A stretch of DNA of 64,000 nucleotides, from contig JACBWW010000020.1 in NCBI GenBank assembly GCA_020086605.1, positions 15,740,411 to 15,804,410 of the forward strand. The letters are read 5' to 3'. Below are positions 1 through 13,809 of this stretch, piece after piece. The DNA comes from Lanius collurio (lineage: Eukaryota > Chordata > Aves > Passeriformes > Laniidae). Positions within the stretch are counted from its first letter, which is position 1, and every line of letters starts with the position of its first letter. The notes below the pieces were generated by a model, which saw nothing but the letters and a program-made list of their open reading frames with translations, searched no databases and was not told the origin of the DNA. Position numbers and translations under genes: made by a program.

Positions 1-3000
1 CGATTAAGTATCTGAGAATTTAGCATGGCGCCTGTTGCGAAGACATAGGAAATAGATCCTGGGGAACCAAAGTGGCATTAAGAATCCCATCTCATGCCTC
101 TTTGCATCAGAGCAGCCAGGTCCCATTTTTTGTAATCATAAGTCTGGTTCATATAGAACTAAAAAGTCAAAAATTCCTTTAGCCCCAGCCAGTGTGGCAA
201 CACAAATGATAATAAATGGTCCTTGGTCTAAATATATTTACCTGAAGATATTAATACAGATTAAACTGGGTTTTTTTTCTAAAAAGTCATAAAGCTTAAT
301 AATTATTAATGAACATTTATTTAGCTGTAGTGCAAAAGAAGAAAGGAGAAATACTTTTTTGTTATATAGCGACTATCCTAAAGAGCATGAAGGACAAGCG
401 AAAGCACTTTAAATTAATAAGAGTGTTCAGTAACCGATTTTATTTTCAGCAAATACAGAAAAACTAATTAAGTAATAATATATAAAGGCCAGATCATTTC
501 ATCACTGTCTATTCCAAACAGGAGTAATTATATTAAAGGGTGAAACATGGAATGAATGTAGAAATGGGCAGCTTGGGGTTAAATGACTGTGTCACTGTTA
601 TTAGACGTTTTTTTGGACTGTTTTTTGTTTGACAAGAAAAAACGTTTCTTCAAAAAAATTGATAAATAGGCAAAAATTATAAAGCAATAATGTAAATGTT
701 GTTTCAAATGATCCAGAAATCAGATGCATCTTAATTTTTCAAACGTTGAACAAACTTGAGGCCAGCTTCAGGGCTGATAGAAACTGTAGTCCAGATTTTC
801 TTTTTAGGCTGACAGGCACAATACTCTTAATGATTTCAAGGCTTAAACCATCTAGCTATGAATGCCCTTTAAAAAATAGGGGGTTTTTTTGTCTAATGTT
901 AAACTCACAGTTCCCCACATGTGCAGCTCTCCTGACTCCCCCAATCTACAGTTAAACAATCATATCACAGTGGTGCCTATGAAATTAGGGGGGTGACACC
1001 CTGCCCTTTTGTAGTGGAAGCTTTAGCACTCAGTTTGAGGTATGTCGGATTTCACTAAATAAGGAGTATGCCTGCAAAGAAGATAGGCTTTTTAGTTGTG
1101 TAGAAGGAAAGATTAAAGGATTTCCCCAGCACTGCCTGTTTTGTGCACCTGCATCAAACAACATGGCTGTGCTGTGACTGCTGGAAACATCCAGCTGATC
1201 TGGTAATGTGCACAAATCCCACAGTTCAGTGGTGCAAACCTTTTGAAACATTCACAGTCCCAAATGGTTAATAATGGAACAGTCAGTGATTAACACCAAG
1301 AGACCCATTCCCCAAAATTAACTTCTTTCAAAATGTGAGAAACAAGACAACTTGTTTTCTTCAAATAAAAATGTATTAAAAGAAAAATAACAAAAATAGT
1401 TAAAAATTAAAATTGGGATCCAATGGTTTGGTCTGAAGGCCCCAGGAATGTGGCAATTGAGTGATCTTGTGGCCTTTTCGAGCTCTGGACCACCAAAGCA
1501 AAAGCACCTTGCAGTGTTGAGGTGACTCTGGCTAATCCACAAAGTCAATGTTGTTTTAATCAGGCCTGCTCTCCACACTGGGCTTTACCAGGCTAGTCCA
1601 GAGGAGTGGCAGCTCCTGGCTCTGTGCACCCACTTTTATAATGTCAGAGCTCCGCCCCATTCCTCCCGCAGCCTGCACACATGGTCCAAGGTGACAGGTG
1701 GGATGTAAAGGTAAGATAATCTCAGCCCACCAATGGCTCACTGTTGTCCAGAGGGTGATGTTACTTGTTTCCAAAGGTGGGAAAGTCCCCTCATTGAAAT
1801 TCAGGTTGCCAGGGAGCCAAGCTGCAGGGTAATAGTCGAGGGCTAAAAATAGTCTGGGCAGTTTTAAACCTGGGTTTCTGAGTCTCTTCTAAAGTTGGGT
1901 TGGATGTTAAAATCATTTGGAAAAACAGAAAACATACTTGGAAAAATACAAAACAACCATTTAAACATTCTTAGAATATTTAACAATTTTGTAAAAATAT
2001 GAAACTTGCTATGGAATTTACATAACAATATTTGTATTTGAACTGGGAACTGACAACTTGGGGAATTTATCAGAAAAGGGGTTTTGATCTGGGAACCGCA
2101 TAACCTTCTAATCAGCACTTGGGGATTAACTGGACAGTCAGTACCTGGGCTGAGGGGTCATTAAAAATGTGTAAAAGTTCATTAGCTGGAGTAATCAGCT
2201 GGTCATCAACTAAATCACCAAAAACACTTAATATGCAAAGACCAACCTTCAAGTTTCATATATAACACAAAAAAAAAGTAAAAGAAATCCATAAAATTAA
2301 ATTTCATGTTTCTCTTTGTGTGTGCAGGACAGGGCAAGTCCCTAATTAAAAGCTTTCACACTTTCCACAACTGCATTTCCCTTTTAATTCTGATTTTGGA
2401 TTTTACATCTGACTTTTGAAAGAGAATATCAGAATCTTCCAATCTAAATGTTTTTCTTCATTAAGAAATTCAAGGCATACATTTCAAATTTCTACAAAAC
2501 TTAGTGGTTTGTTTTTTGTTTTTTTTTTTTTTTTTAATCAGCTTTACTTTGTGCTCTATTGCCTGAAAAGTTCCATACCTCCTCTAGGCCATAATAATAA
2601 ATTATCTACCAACTGCAACTCAGTACAGACTTGGAGCTAAAGCTGTGCAACCAAGAGAGGGAACGCTTGTACCACCAGATGGAGGAACCTCAGTGGAGGA
2701 GCAGTAACAACCTCAGTAGCTATTACCAGAAAGACCTGTTTGTGTTCACAGGATGCAAGTACTCTGTGGCAACAGCTGAAACTGTTAAATCAAACCCAGA
2801 GACTGCCTTCATTTAGAAGTATCCTCAACTGATACATTTTGGTGATCACTGTATTCCAAACAGCAGCTGCTTGGGAGAATTCTCTATGGTTTCTCGTGTC
2901 CCATCCATTCAGTAAAGGCGAAAAAAACAACTATAAGGTCTTCTGGCAGGTGATGAAAAAGGCCAGGATGGCTACCTGAAAGATTTTATACTTTAATGCT

Positions 3001-6000
3001 CTTTTAGACTCCTTATTTTCTTCTAGAAGGAGAACCCAGGATCTCAATGTATGCACTTTGATCCTTGTAGAATTCTCTCACGTTAAAAAATGCATATAAC
3101 TCTGGCAGTGCTCCAAAAAACATATTAAAATGAAATTATTTCCACCCCAAAGGCTAAACTACTGCAAATATGTTCACAAGGGAATTAGTCATAGGAGTCA
3201 CTGGATAATCTAGCAGAATAGCACCAGATAATGCCGTATGTTTGATTCTTTCTTTAAGCAATAACTCTCTATTAAGATTTACGTGGGATGGAGAATGTAG
3301 ACCAGATTTCTTGCCTATCAAATTTTACAATAACCTTTCAGTATTAAAAGGTTGCTTTTGGCTAAAGCAGTGTCACGCTGAAGTTGGTTGCATCCTCTGC
3401 TGAGACAGATCCTTAGTGGTTTGTGTAATGAACCAAGGAAAGGTAATTTAAAAGATTCAAAGGCAGCTTCTAGAAAGCTGCATTATCACTCAGACATCCA
3501 CCTTATAACAAGATTGACTTGTATGGTTTTAAATGCTCGCGTTACAGTACATAGTTTCAAAACAAAGATTAATGATTTCAGACTGCCAAACTTAATTAAA
3601 GGTTGGAATAAATATTCTCCAATAGAACTCATCAATCCATTTGACTGAGATGGAAGAATTTCAGTCATGTCTTTTTTAATTGCCTCTAGAAAGAACTGAA
3701 GAGTTAGCAAAGTTAAAACTGTTGAAACAGATAAACGGTGTCTAAATATTATGCAGGATCTTAATCTTATTAAAAGAGGAGTGCAGTTAATTTCCCATCG
3801 TATTTTTAGCTTGAAGAGCCTTCTAAGTGTAACTGAAGTAACATGAGTAGAAGTCAGTGGCAGTTAGATATGTTCATGCTTGTGTATCTCAGGAGCTTCT
3901 GTAAGTACTAACTATTGCAGTGCGCCTAGGACTCCTGTCCCATCCAAGTGGACTAGATGCTGATAGTCCCATGTTTTCAATGAACATACTCACAGATAAA
4001 ATTTCTTACACCAATAAAATGAAGTACATATTAGCTCCACCAGCTCAGCAGTTTACTCAGCAGCTTGCAGGAGCAGTTCAGCTCTCCAGTTTAAACCTTT
4101 GTTTATTTCCAGTTTTCTGTGTTGTTGCTCTTCAACAGCATGAGAGAATAACCAAGCCTGGAATGAGACCCTGCTATCCTGTGTTCTTCCATTATGATTT
4201 ATCCTTTCTTTAACCAGTGGTGTATTTGTAAGCCATTAACTGATCAAAATAATACACTGGTCGAGGAGAGAAATGGATGAGGTTCAGAGGCTTCATTCGT
4301 ATTAACGCATTTCACAGGCAGTGCAGCTTTGTCACTGGTTTCCTATGGAGGGAACAAAACATGGGATTGACAGCCACCTGTAATTTCTGAGTTTATTTTA
4401 GCTACTGCACCAGGACCAACTAGGGGGTAAAAAAGTTTCAGAACATCAGTTACTTGCTGGGAATGAAATCTGTAATGCTTGATTGTCTTCACAACTTGTT
4501 CAATGCTCCATGTATTCCTAAGCTAATAGGAAGCAAATGCACTGTCGTCGTTGTGTCAATTGGAAATGAATCCTGAAGATCTTTTCAGTTCCCACTGTCA
4601 AGACAAATGAGTTTATTTTCCAGAAACGCACAAGGGTGTGAATTTTTGATACATTAAAGATTACTTACATTCCAGATAATACATTCTTTCTTTTTAGTTA
4701 TTCCTAGTAGAAACTCAGAGTTAACAGAGCAGATGATGAGAAAGAGTAGCACGTGTCCGGAAAATATAAAGACAAAACATAACAAAGCAGTAACCACTTA
4801 CAGATGTTGTCTTGACTCTTCTCACCAGTGTGACATGGTCAATCAGGGAAAATTGATCTTTGGAAATTTTTACATTGGATCAATTCAGGGAACCAATTCC
4901 AAATATGAAGCTAAATTTTTTTTCCTGTTTAAGGAGTCTTATCCCAATGGTCTTTTCATCCCTACAATGCTGAAAACTTAACATAACACTAATCTTTCAT
5001 TTTTCCCTTCCCAGAACCCTTTAATTCTAAATGCAGTTTTCACAGTTCTGCCTTTTAGATCACACCAGGGAAATACCCCTGCCAGAGACAAAACAGGGAA
5101 ATGTGATGGCCTGTGTCCGACCAGTGTACTTCTCTGGGTTTGATCTCAATTTCTCACTGGAACAGGGATGTTTTTAAAGTAATACTACTCTAGCCCCTTA
5201 GAAGAGGAATAGGCAAGAGGAGACACAAGAGGAGTCAAGAATATTCTCATGAATAATGTGATACTTCACTGTCACCCTTAGTCTCTGGACATTTCGCAGT
5301 GTGACGTGTACAATATTGTTCTATTGTCCCCTATGAAACACAATGGATTTGAATTTATCATTTTTAAGTGTCTTCAAAGAACCTGTAAGCACTCCAGTTA
5401 GTTGAAGAACAGACATTAAATACATACTGAGAATTACTTTTTAAAGGGTATTAATATTAATTCTTAAACTCATTAATAGAAGTGAGTGCAGGACTGGCAA
5501 AGAGTGGCAGAGCAGCCAGCAGTGCCCTCAGTGCCCTCGGTGTCAGGTGTTCTCATTTCACATATGCAGAAGCCAGAAGCGTTTAAAATGAGAGCTCATC
5601 TTCTGAACTGCCTCCTTCTCTCAGAAGGTAACACAAAACAGAGATCCATCCAGGAATGCTGCTCATTAAGGTGTCCAGTTTAAAAGTTGTTTTCCTTTCC
5701 CAAAAAGAAAGAGAAAAGTAACTTCCTTTTTTTCTCCCCCAATTTATTTACAAGTCACTTCTTCTCTTGAATTAAAAGTCATGCCTATCCCCACCCTCCT
5801 CCCACACCAGGGTAGCTGTTAAACCACTATCTTATTGGAAACAAATACTTTAAAAAAAAGAAGTTAAATATTAATCAGCAGATGATTCTGACCTGTTACT
5901 CAGGCAAGTTTATTACCTGGGTTTATTGTGGAACCTGATGGTTTCAATGACTTTTGCACAGCTTCTATTTGGAAATCCAGGCAACAGTGGTGCTCCAGAT

Positions 6001-7235
6001 CATAGAGAACAAGTAAGTGGAAGAGGTGCTGCTGAGGACAACCTGTTGTGCCAGGGAATAGCGTCAGGACCTGACTCGACAGGACAGGACTCCTGGCTCA
6101 GCAGGACCCTGCTGATCTCCCTGCTGCTCTGCAGGGCCCATCAAGTCAAGCTGCTGTCGTGACAGATGGCTAATTCTTTTCAACAGATTTGAAATGGCAA
6201 TACTGTGGTTTAGATTGTTTTTTATAGTACTATGTAGAACCTTTTACAATGCAGACAATATTTTTCATGAATTACATATTTGGCTTCTTTTCCAAGGATG
6301 TTTGTGGGGCTAGAAGGAACTTGAAATAAAGCTATTGTTGTGCTGGTTTTTTTCTCATCCAAGTGATTACAGTAATGAAGAATTCAGCACATTGTTATGG
6401 AAAGGAATTAAAAAATATGGAGCTTTGTACTTAAAACTTTATGAATCTATTAAACTCATCAGTAGGGATAATTTTGCAATTTTTAGGCCAATAAAATGGA
6501 AAGTCAGTATTCCATGTGACTTCCACTGTTTTCTGGAAGTGATCAGTATGACACATTGTAATATCCAAGAACTCTGGAGCAAGAACCTGGACAAACTTTA
6601 TGCAACAGTATGCCAAACACAATTTTGAACCAATACACTTTGGTTTAAATACTTTATTAGCTAGGATTGGCTATATCCATGTGCTCTTGCGTCATCTTTT
6701 TTAGAAATACTGTAGAAGAAAAATATATTTGACATCTTGGTAGGGGAAAAGATTATTCCTGTTTATTAGCTGTTCTTCCACTGAATATCAGCTCCAGAGG
6801 CCTCCTCTGGAGTGTGTGGAGCATCGAAGGGCTCAGCTCACCTTGTTCTTTGGTTAGGTTCCTCTGAAATCAGTGAAGATGCATCAGTAATAAATCAAAC
6901 CAACCTTATTCAAGGTGATTGTACTTTCCTGCAGTAACTGCATTTTCTTGGAAAAATTCTGCCTGTAACATTTGTAGACTCCAGACAAAATAAACCGTTC
7001 TGGATCCACACAAACATCAAGAAAAAAACTTTTTAAAATGTTTAATTGTTATGATGATGCCTCTGAGAAGCAAAATGCAAAAAAGAATTAAAATAAGCAA
7101 GTGAGAAAAAACAAGAAGTGTTACCCTCACAGGAATATATTCTCTGTCATTGCAGTCTCGGCTTGCAGACAGCTTGGTTTTCCTTGCAGCTTTTTTACAA
7201 TTCTCCTGCTGCTAAATTCATGCATCCTAGCCTAG
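1..7235. other. Intronic unique sequence, no gene seen
   Basis: AT-rich sequence with stops in all frames. The open frames here are all under 100 codons and have no recognisable domain. It contains a T-rich run at about 2517-2536. I see no exon, RNA gene or clear transposable element. It is inferred to be part of the GABRB intron upstream of 60101, because that exon is on the same strand and nothing else coding intervenes. Confidence 0.6.
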
Positions 7236-7982
7236 TGTTTAGGGGTTGGAGCAACCTCCAGTATCAACACAGGCTGGGGGATGAACAGGTCCAGAGCAGC
7301 CTTTCCAAGAGGGACTTGGGAGTGCTGGTGAGTGAGAGGCTGGACATGACCCAGCCATGGGCACTCACAGCCCAGAGAGCCAAACGTGCCCTGGGCTGCA
7401 CCCAGAGCACCGTGGGCAGCAGGGCCAGGGAGGGGATTCTGCCCCTCTGCTCTGCTCTGGTGAGACCCCACCTGGAACCCTGCATCCAGCTCTGGGGTCC
7501 CAGCACAGGGAGGGCAGGGACCTGCTGGAGCGAGTCCAGAGAGGTGCCACTAAGATGATGAGAGGGATGGAACAGCTCTCTTGTGAGCAAAGGGTGAGAG
7601 AACTGGGGTTGTTCAACCCTAGGAGAAGACTCCAGGATGACCTAATTGCAGCCTTGCAGTCCCTAAAGCAGCCTACAAGAAAGATGAAGGGGGTGTTTTC
7701 CAATGGCATGTAGTGACAGGACAGTGATTAATGGCTTTAAATAAAAAGAGAGTAGGTTTAGATTAGATACTAGGAAGAGATTCCTTACTGTGAGGGTGGT
7801 GAGGTCCTGGTACAGGTTGCCCAGGGAAATTGTCGATGCCCCATCCCTGGCAATGTTTGAGGTCAGGTTGGATGTAGTTGTGAGTAACCTGGTCTACTGC
7901 AAGCTGTCCCTGTCCATAGCAGGGGGGGTTGGAACTAGATGATCTTGTCCCTTCTGGCCGTAACCATTCTGTGATAATGTAA
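7236..7982 (+). mobile_element. CR1 LINE, 5'-truncated, sense orientation
   Basis: This is the 3' end of a chicken-repeat-1 non-LTR retrotransposon. The start region (tatcaacacaggctggg) is decayed C-terminal reverse-transcriptase coding sequence. In frame it shows the family motifs KRDLGVLVSERLDMTQ, RAKRALGC, LCSALVRPHLEPCIQLWGP, then, after a frame change near 7500, DLLERVQRGATKM and RELGLF. The frame change fits loss of one base in ggtcccagcacagg. The 3' untranslated part follows (actgtgagggtggtgagg, ggaactagatgatcttgtcc) and it ends at ccattctgtgataatgt, the CR1-type 3' terminus. Truncation at the 5' end is normal for CR1. The copy cannot encode a working enzyme. Family assignment rests on remembered CR1 consensus motifs. 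Confidence 0.93.
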
Positions 7983-10900
7983 ATGTTGGTATGAGAAGCT
8001 GTCAGTCTTTCTGACAGTAATCTGAGACCTCAGTCTCCGGAGTCTATGCGGAGCCAGCTCCAGTGGAAACAAAATGAACATTAACATCTTCCTATGCATC
8101 ATCTTTTGCTTATTCACACCCACAACCACATTATCAGAATGGCATGCAAGTTTTAAAAGTCACAAGTGGGAATCTTTTCTGTTCTTTGTAGGTAGCAATC
8201 AATTGCCTTTGATTTTATTTGTATGTTTGACTTTAAAATAAAGAAATCAGAATAGATCCAGAATAGGAGCTTTGCATTTTGTACTGAAACTGAGGAAGTG
8301 TGTGGGTGCTGATGCCTCTTCCTCCTGTGGGTGTTAATGCCTTCCTTCCTCCTTCCACAATAGTCATTGTAGTGGCAGAGCAAAGCTGTGAGTGGAGGTC
8401 CTTTTTCCAAAGGAAAAGGCAGTGATTCAGGTGGCTGGGTCATGCTTATAAAGTGTTTTGGAGGCCTGCAGTGTCTTAGATTTTACTCTTGTGTTCAGCA
8501 GGAGATCAGTGCCTGCAGGGGTTATATGTTGCTTGCATTAATGAAGGAAGGAGTCTCGTGAGAGATGTTAAGTGGAACCGAAGTGTAAATTTTTGTCCTT
8601 ATATAGATTTTTTTTGATTTATTGGTTTGTTTTAAGTTCTCTGGCCATCAGATGCTTCTCTGTTAAGATTTTTACCTTACAAGGATATTATGGGAATTAA
8701 ATGCATTGTATGAGTGTTCATTTGGACACTGAGCATGTTTCTGCACACTCAGGTGGAAAGAAAAGGCATACAGCCTGCAGCTGAAAAAGAATATATCCCC
8801 TGTGACCTGTAATTTCAACACAGTGCTGTGGCTTATGACCCAGCTGGTCTGTTCCTACATCTCTACAAGAATACTCCTGCAGTCCTGACAGGAATTTATT
8901 TCTTACTTACCTAGTGAGAAATCCCAAGAAAGCAGAAGATGTTGCATAGTAATTACATTTTCCTCAATGGTATTGCTGAATGACATATTGTGATATATCA
9001 AGAGGCAACTGTGAATTTAGCTTCAGTCATCACAGTAGACTTTGCCCGATATGGTAGGTTTCCAGATGAACATAGTGTGAATGTAAGAATAAAGAGAAGT
9101 TTCTGAATACCACACGCATACTTTGTCAGCATTAGCTTTCAAAGCACATACAGTTCTGCACTGGCTTGGGAAATCTTCATGTATTCAGTATTTATTTAGC
9201 TTACATATTCACTCTAATATTTAAGAATATATTGTTGGCAGGTGGTTTCACAAGAGAAGACAATAATGATAGTCACTTGTCAGAAGAATCAGACATCAAA
9301 ATATGAAGCTTTCACTTTCTTTCAGTTTAGTATTTGATGCCATTAAATTCCTTTTTCTTGTGATTAAAGAACAGGTAAGAAACTTGTGTGATTTTTCTGT
9401 TAGTAAGGCTATTTGACCTTACTAAATTTCAGAACAGTATTTTCCCAGTTTTTGGAACATGATAATAACAAGCAAAAGCAGAAAGCTTTGCTGATCATTA
9501 AAGAGGTGGTAAATATTCACTTTTATCCTTCAGTTATCATACTGTCTTTTGCAAGTTACTGCAAGGCTGGCATGTGGGGAGGAAGAAACAATAAAGACAG
9601 GCACAAATTCTGCTTTTCAATTCACACCCTTACCAGGGCAGTTAGCATAAGCAGAAATTCCCCTCTGTGGAAATGACATTTTTCTTTAGGTATTTGTGGA
9701 AGAGTAACAAACACTAACCTTCATGCAAAGTGTGTGACTGATAAATGAAAATAGTCTTCCCAAGCCTGCCATTCTTGTTTCTAAAGTGGGCACTTACTTC
9801 ACTGGGTGCTCTGTCAGTGCCAGGCCCAGTGTGCTCTTAGATAAAAATGTGTCTGTAGCAACTCTGCATTGCAGTTTCAGCCCTTTTGCCTCTTGATAAG
9901 TCGTGTCTTTTGCTGGGAGCAACACGTTTAAAGTCAGCCATCCCCAAGGGGTACAAGAAGGTGGATACTCAGTTCCTGGGTAGATGAGGAGGTCAAGTAC
10001 TTCAATTACAAAACACTGCTACTAATATGCTGGAATGAGAATTGAGTGCAGTAGTGCCAAATATCTTCAGTTGTTACCAGTCTACTCACCAGAGGCGTAA
10101 TGCAGATTGCTTTACGTGACAAAGAGGAAAGTTTTCCTCCGTCCTCTACATAATTTGTTTGAAGTATCCTAATTTCTCTCTCTATTAATCCTATCATACA
10201 AAGTCTGTGCTGATATTTCTTCGATTTAGGGGGCTGAAGTTAGGCAATATGAAGACCTTGACAAATATCTTTTCCCCCTCCTTTATGATGTTACTCCTTA
10301 AATTCATATCAAGGAGCACTTTTTTTGCTCAACACTTCTTAATCTCATGGTTCAAGCATTACCACATTACCAGACCAGTTGTACAAGTAATTTAAAGACA
10401 TCTAAAAACTGTATGGATATTAGTGTGGTTTGGTGCATGAAATTGCTTCTTGGACTCGTTTTTTTGGCCATGTCTCTATGAGAAAGACCAGTCAAAGGCA
10501 GCATAAGGTAATATGGCTGGTGTGTGCCAACTGGAAATTTTCATGCACTTGACAAGAAGTCCCCATAGCTGAGCGTTATAGCTGCTTAAAGATACTGAAT
10601 GAGTAGCAGGACCTAGAAATTACAAGGTATTTAGATCCATGTCAAAACCTGATACATTTGTTAAGAGTAAACTGTGAAACGAGGGAAATTATCTTAACTA
10701 CTCCATCCACTGAGTGAGGAGAATCCTTCCCTTCACTGTGTATTTGCTGTTCTTGCTCCAAGCGAGTCTGAAAGATTCCAGAAGCTAAAATGAGAACACT
10801 GTTGAGCAGATCTTCCCTATCTCAGTCAGAGGGTTCCCCTTGACTCCAAGACATTATTTCTCATCTATTCATTTGATGACTTTTGTATCACATATCCCAA

Positions 10901-13018
10901 TATCTGCTCCTTTCACAAAAGGAGTCATTTTGTCTCCTTTGTTTTACATTACAGAGTGCTTTTTTTTCCTCAAGTTTTTCTCTGATATGGTATCTTTAAG
11001 ATCAATGACCATTTTACTTACTTTCAAGTTAATAAAACAGCACATCATATGCCATTACAAGTACCAGCCTATGTAAGGATCTGCCTTGGGCAGGCTGGAA
11101 GTGCATGCTTATCTATGTTCCTGCTTCCTAGGTGTATTTTCAGACATCGCTGTGAAAACTTAACAACTGATGTGTGAAGCCATTACATATCATAGAAGTT
11201 GTACTTTTCACTACACATTGATGTTGGATCACAACCGTTGCTCACCAACACTAATATAAGTTACTAGGCTGAAATGAATGAATCATATTCAGATGAAAGA
11301 AAGAGAACAAGCAGACAAACTGTATTTTCAAAAGCCAACTTCTGCATATGTATGCATTCCAGAACAAAGCATCTTTCAGATGTTCGATGGAAAGTAATTG
11401 CAATTCCATGTATTCCTAAATTTCCTAATTTCCCTGTAATTTTTGTTCCTTACAGCGCAGCTCTACTGTTTTTTTATACAGTAAATAATATTTTATTAAT
11501 TCTGTGTTCATGCCTGTTCTTACATCTAAGCAATCTTACCTGAATGTACCTGCATCCTGTTTATTTTAAAACCTGACTTCCTGCATTTGCTCAGCTCCCT
11601 GGTTGTCATCCTGGAAAATGATATGTATTAAATTTGTTTGTGAAAAGAGCTGGGAGTAAGCAAGTTCAAGATACTTTGCTGGCATAAATTATTTCTCAAA
11701 GAGTTCCTAGGTACTCTGACTGAAGTAAGTTTGGAACCAACATCTTTGAGATAAGGATGTAGATAAAAGGCTTTGACCTCTTAGCCTGGGCATTATTACA
11801 GATCTGAAACAATCAAATTCCTGAAGAGTATATTTTCCACAGTATGAATTCTAGCAGATAGGCAACTTCTCTATTGCTTTCCATATCGATGCCAAGAATG
11901 AATTTTCGTGCAAGGCTGAGTGAAAATGTGGTACAATAAGACAGGTAAGCACGTTTTTTTAGAGTCAGCAATCCAGCTCATTTTCTCAGGGTTGAGTTTT
12001 CCATTGAATATGCAGCAGTAGGCTATCACCAAATTATTTTTTTTCATATTCAATATCTTCTGACACATAAGATACGCACAGCAGGGCAGTCAAGCTGAAA
12101 GCTCACAGGGTGTCTGATTCATTGTCATGGAGGTAAGCAAGCAGAACATCTGCATGGCATATGTGAAGGGGGGCTTCTGCTATCTTCTACTAAGAGACCC
12201 AGCTGGAGTTTACTTATGGACTTGCTGAAATTAGCCTGCACTTTGAGAGTCATTCAGCTGGCATTCCATGCTTTTTAACTGCTTCCGGGGAGAGCACTGA
12301 CATTTTAAAATGGCACTGGAAGCAAGAAAAGCAAATAGCGTGTGTGCCTTCAGTCTGGACAGCAAAGGCATACCTTAGACCCAGGTCAAGAACAGTGCTT
12401 AAAAAAAAAGCAAAACCAAAACCGTCTTCTTTCCAGCATGTTTCTGAGTTTAGTGAGGGTGGGCAGTATGTTTCCCTGAAGTGGATTATTGTAGATGCTA
12501 TAAAGCTGGAGAATTTCTCTGCCTTAGCTTTTTAGCATCTGCAGATTATAAGCATCAGGAAAGAACATGTTTCTCACCTTAGCAGGGAGTAATATAAATA
12601 CCTTGACAGCAGATGCAATTTCTCAGTTTCTTTGTAGTCATGATACACCCAAACAGTCTTATTGACAATTTGAGTTCACAGAGTCAAGTGATAGAAGTGT
12701 ATCAAAGGATCAGTTAAATGCATTTCAGAAAGGATCAGCAGAAAACATGTAATTAATATGATAATGATATACCTAGAGCATACCAGACTGAAATACAAAT
12801 ACTAGATGGTGTATTGTATATAATCTATCATAGTACAATCAAATTTTTTAAAATAACTACATTTTTAATTAAACTAAAAGATAGTTTCTGAGCAATGAAA
12901 TCTCTCAGAAGAGATTACAAATTAAAAATTAAATACAAAACAATTACTTTTTTTGTCTGTCTCTGTTAACAGATTTAATCTCTCCCATCTAGATACTTGC
13001 AAGCATAATCTAAAGAGA

Positions 13019-13095
13019 AATAAAAAATGTAATTTAACTTTAATTTTTTTAATTTAATTTTTTAAATTTAATTTTATTTTATTAAATGTTTTACT
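13019..13095. repeat. A/T-only low-complexity block
   Basis: About 75 bases made almost entirely of A and T, with runs of TTTAATTT and TTTAAATTTAATTTTATTT. Low-complexity sequence with no coding potential. Confidence 0.8.
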
Positions 13096-13750
13096 GTCTG
13101 TATTTAGCTGGATGGGAAAAGCTGGCCAAGAAAATTTCCATTTGAAATAGAGGTCTCTGCATTCTGTTGTCCCATGACTCCCATCTCTTGTCCTCAATCC
13201 CTGCTGTAGCTGAAATGACAAAAAGCCAGAACTGGTGTTTCAGTAACCAGTGCTAGTGGCGTTTGCTCAGGCAGCTGCATAACTAGGGATTTGAGTAGCA
13301 GGATTTGGGCGGAAGTACAGTGGGGAAAACACTGTCTTGAAAAATGGTTTCTAAATTCCTTTATTTATTTGGTGATGATCATTAACATAAAGGTCCACAA
13401 AAGGCCTAGATTATGCTAGGGACTTGGCATTAACATTGGGAAATGGAATTAAATAATCTAAAGCATCTCTTTACTCATCACTGCTAAACAGACAGAGCAA
13501 AAGCAAAATTAACAGAAATATTTGCTAAGATGAGAATCAATCCTGTAGTGCTCTACCATGATTGTGAACAGATGTTACTATCTTTGGAACTGAAACTAAT
13601 TCCTGACTCTACTCTGTAGCCTCCTTGCTCCAGAAAATGTTTTGTAAACCAGACGGTATCAACAACTGAGCGTGATATGAAGCAGTGTTCGGAAATTTAC
13701 TCTTAGCTTTCCTACTATTTCTACACACAGATACAAAATTTTAAAAATGT

Positions 13751-13809
13751 AATCAAAATCTGTGATTCAGTTTCTATATAATCAAGATACTATGATTCAG
13801 TTTCTGTCT
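13751..13809. repeat. Two-copy tandem duplication, unit about 29 bp
   Basis: The block at 13751-13779 and the block starting at 13780 share aatcaa, then (t/c)atgattcagtttct or its close variant. A few bases differ between the copies, so the duplication is not recent. Confidence 0.7.

Noticed and set aside
7357..7713. Overlapping 108-118-codon frames on both strands at 7.2-7.7 kb as candidate genes
   Set aside because: They are the decayed CR1 reverse-transcriptase frame and its shadows on the other frames and strand.
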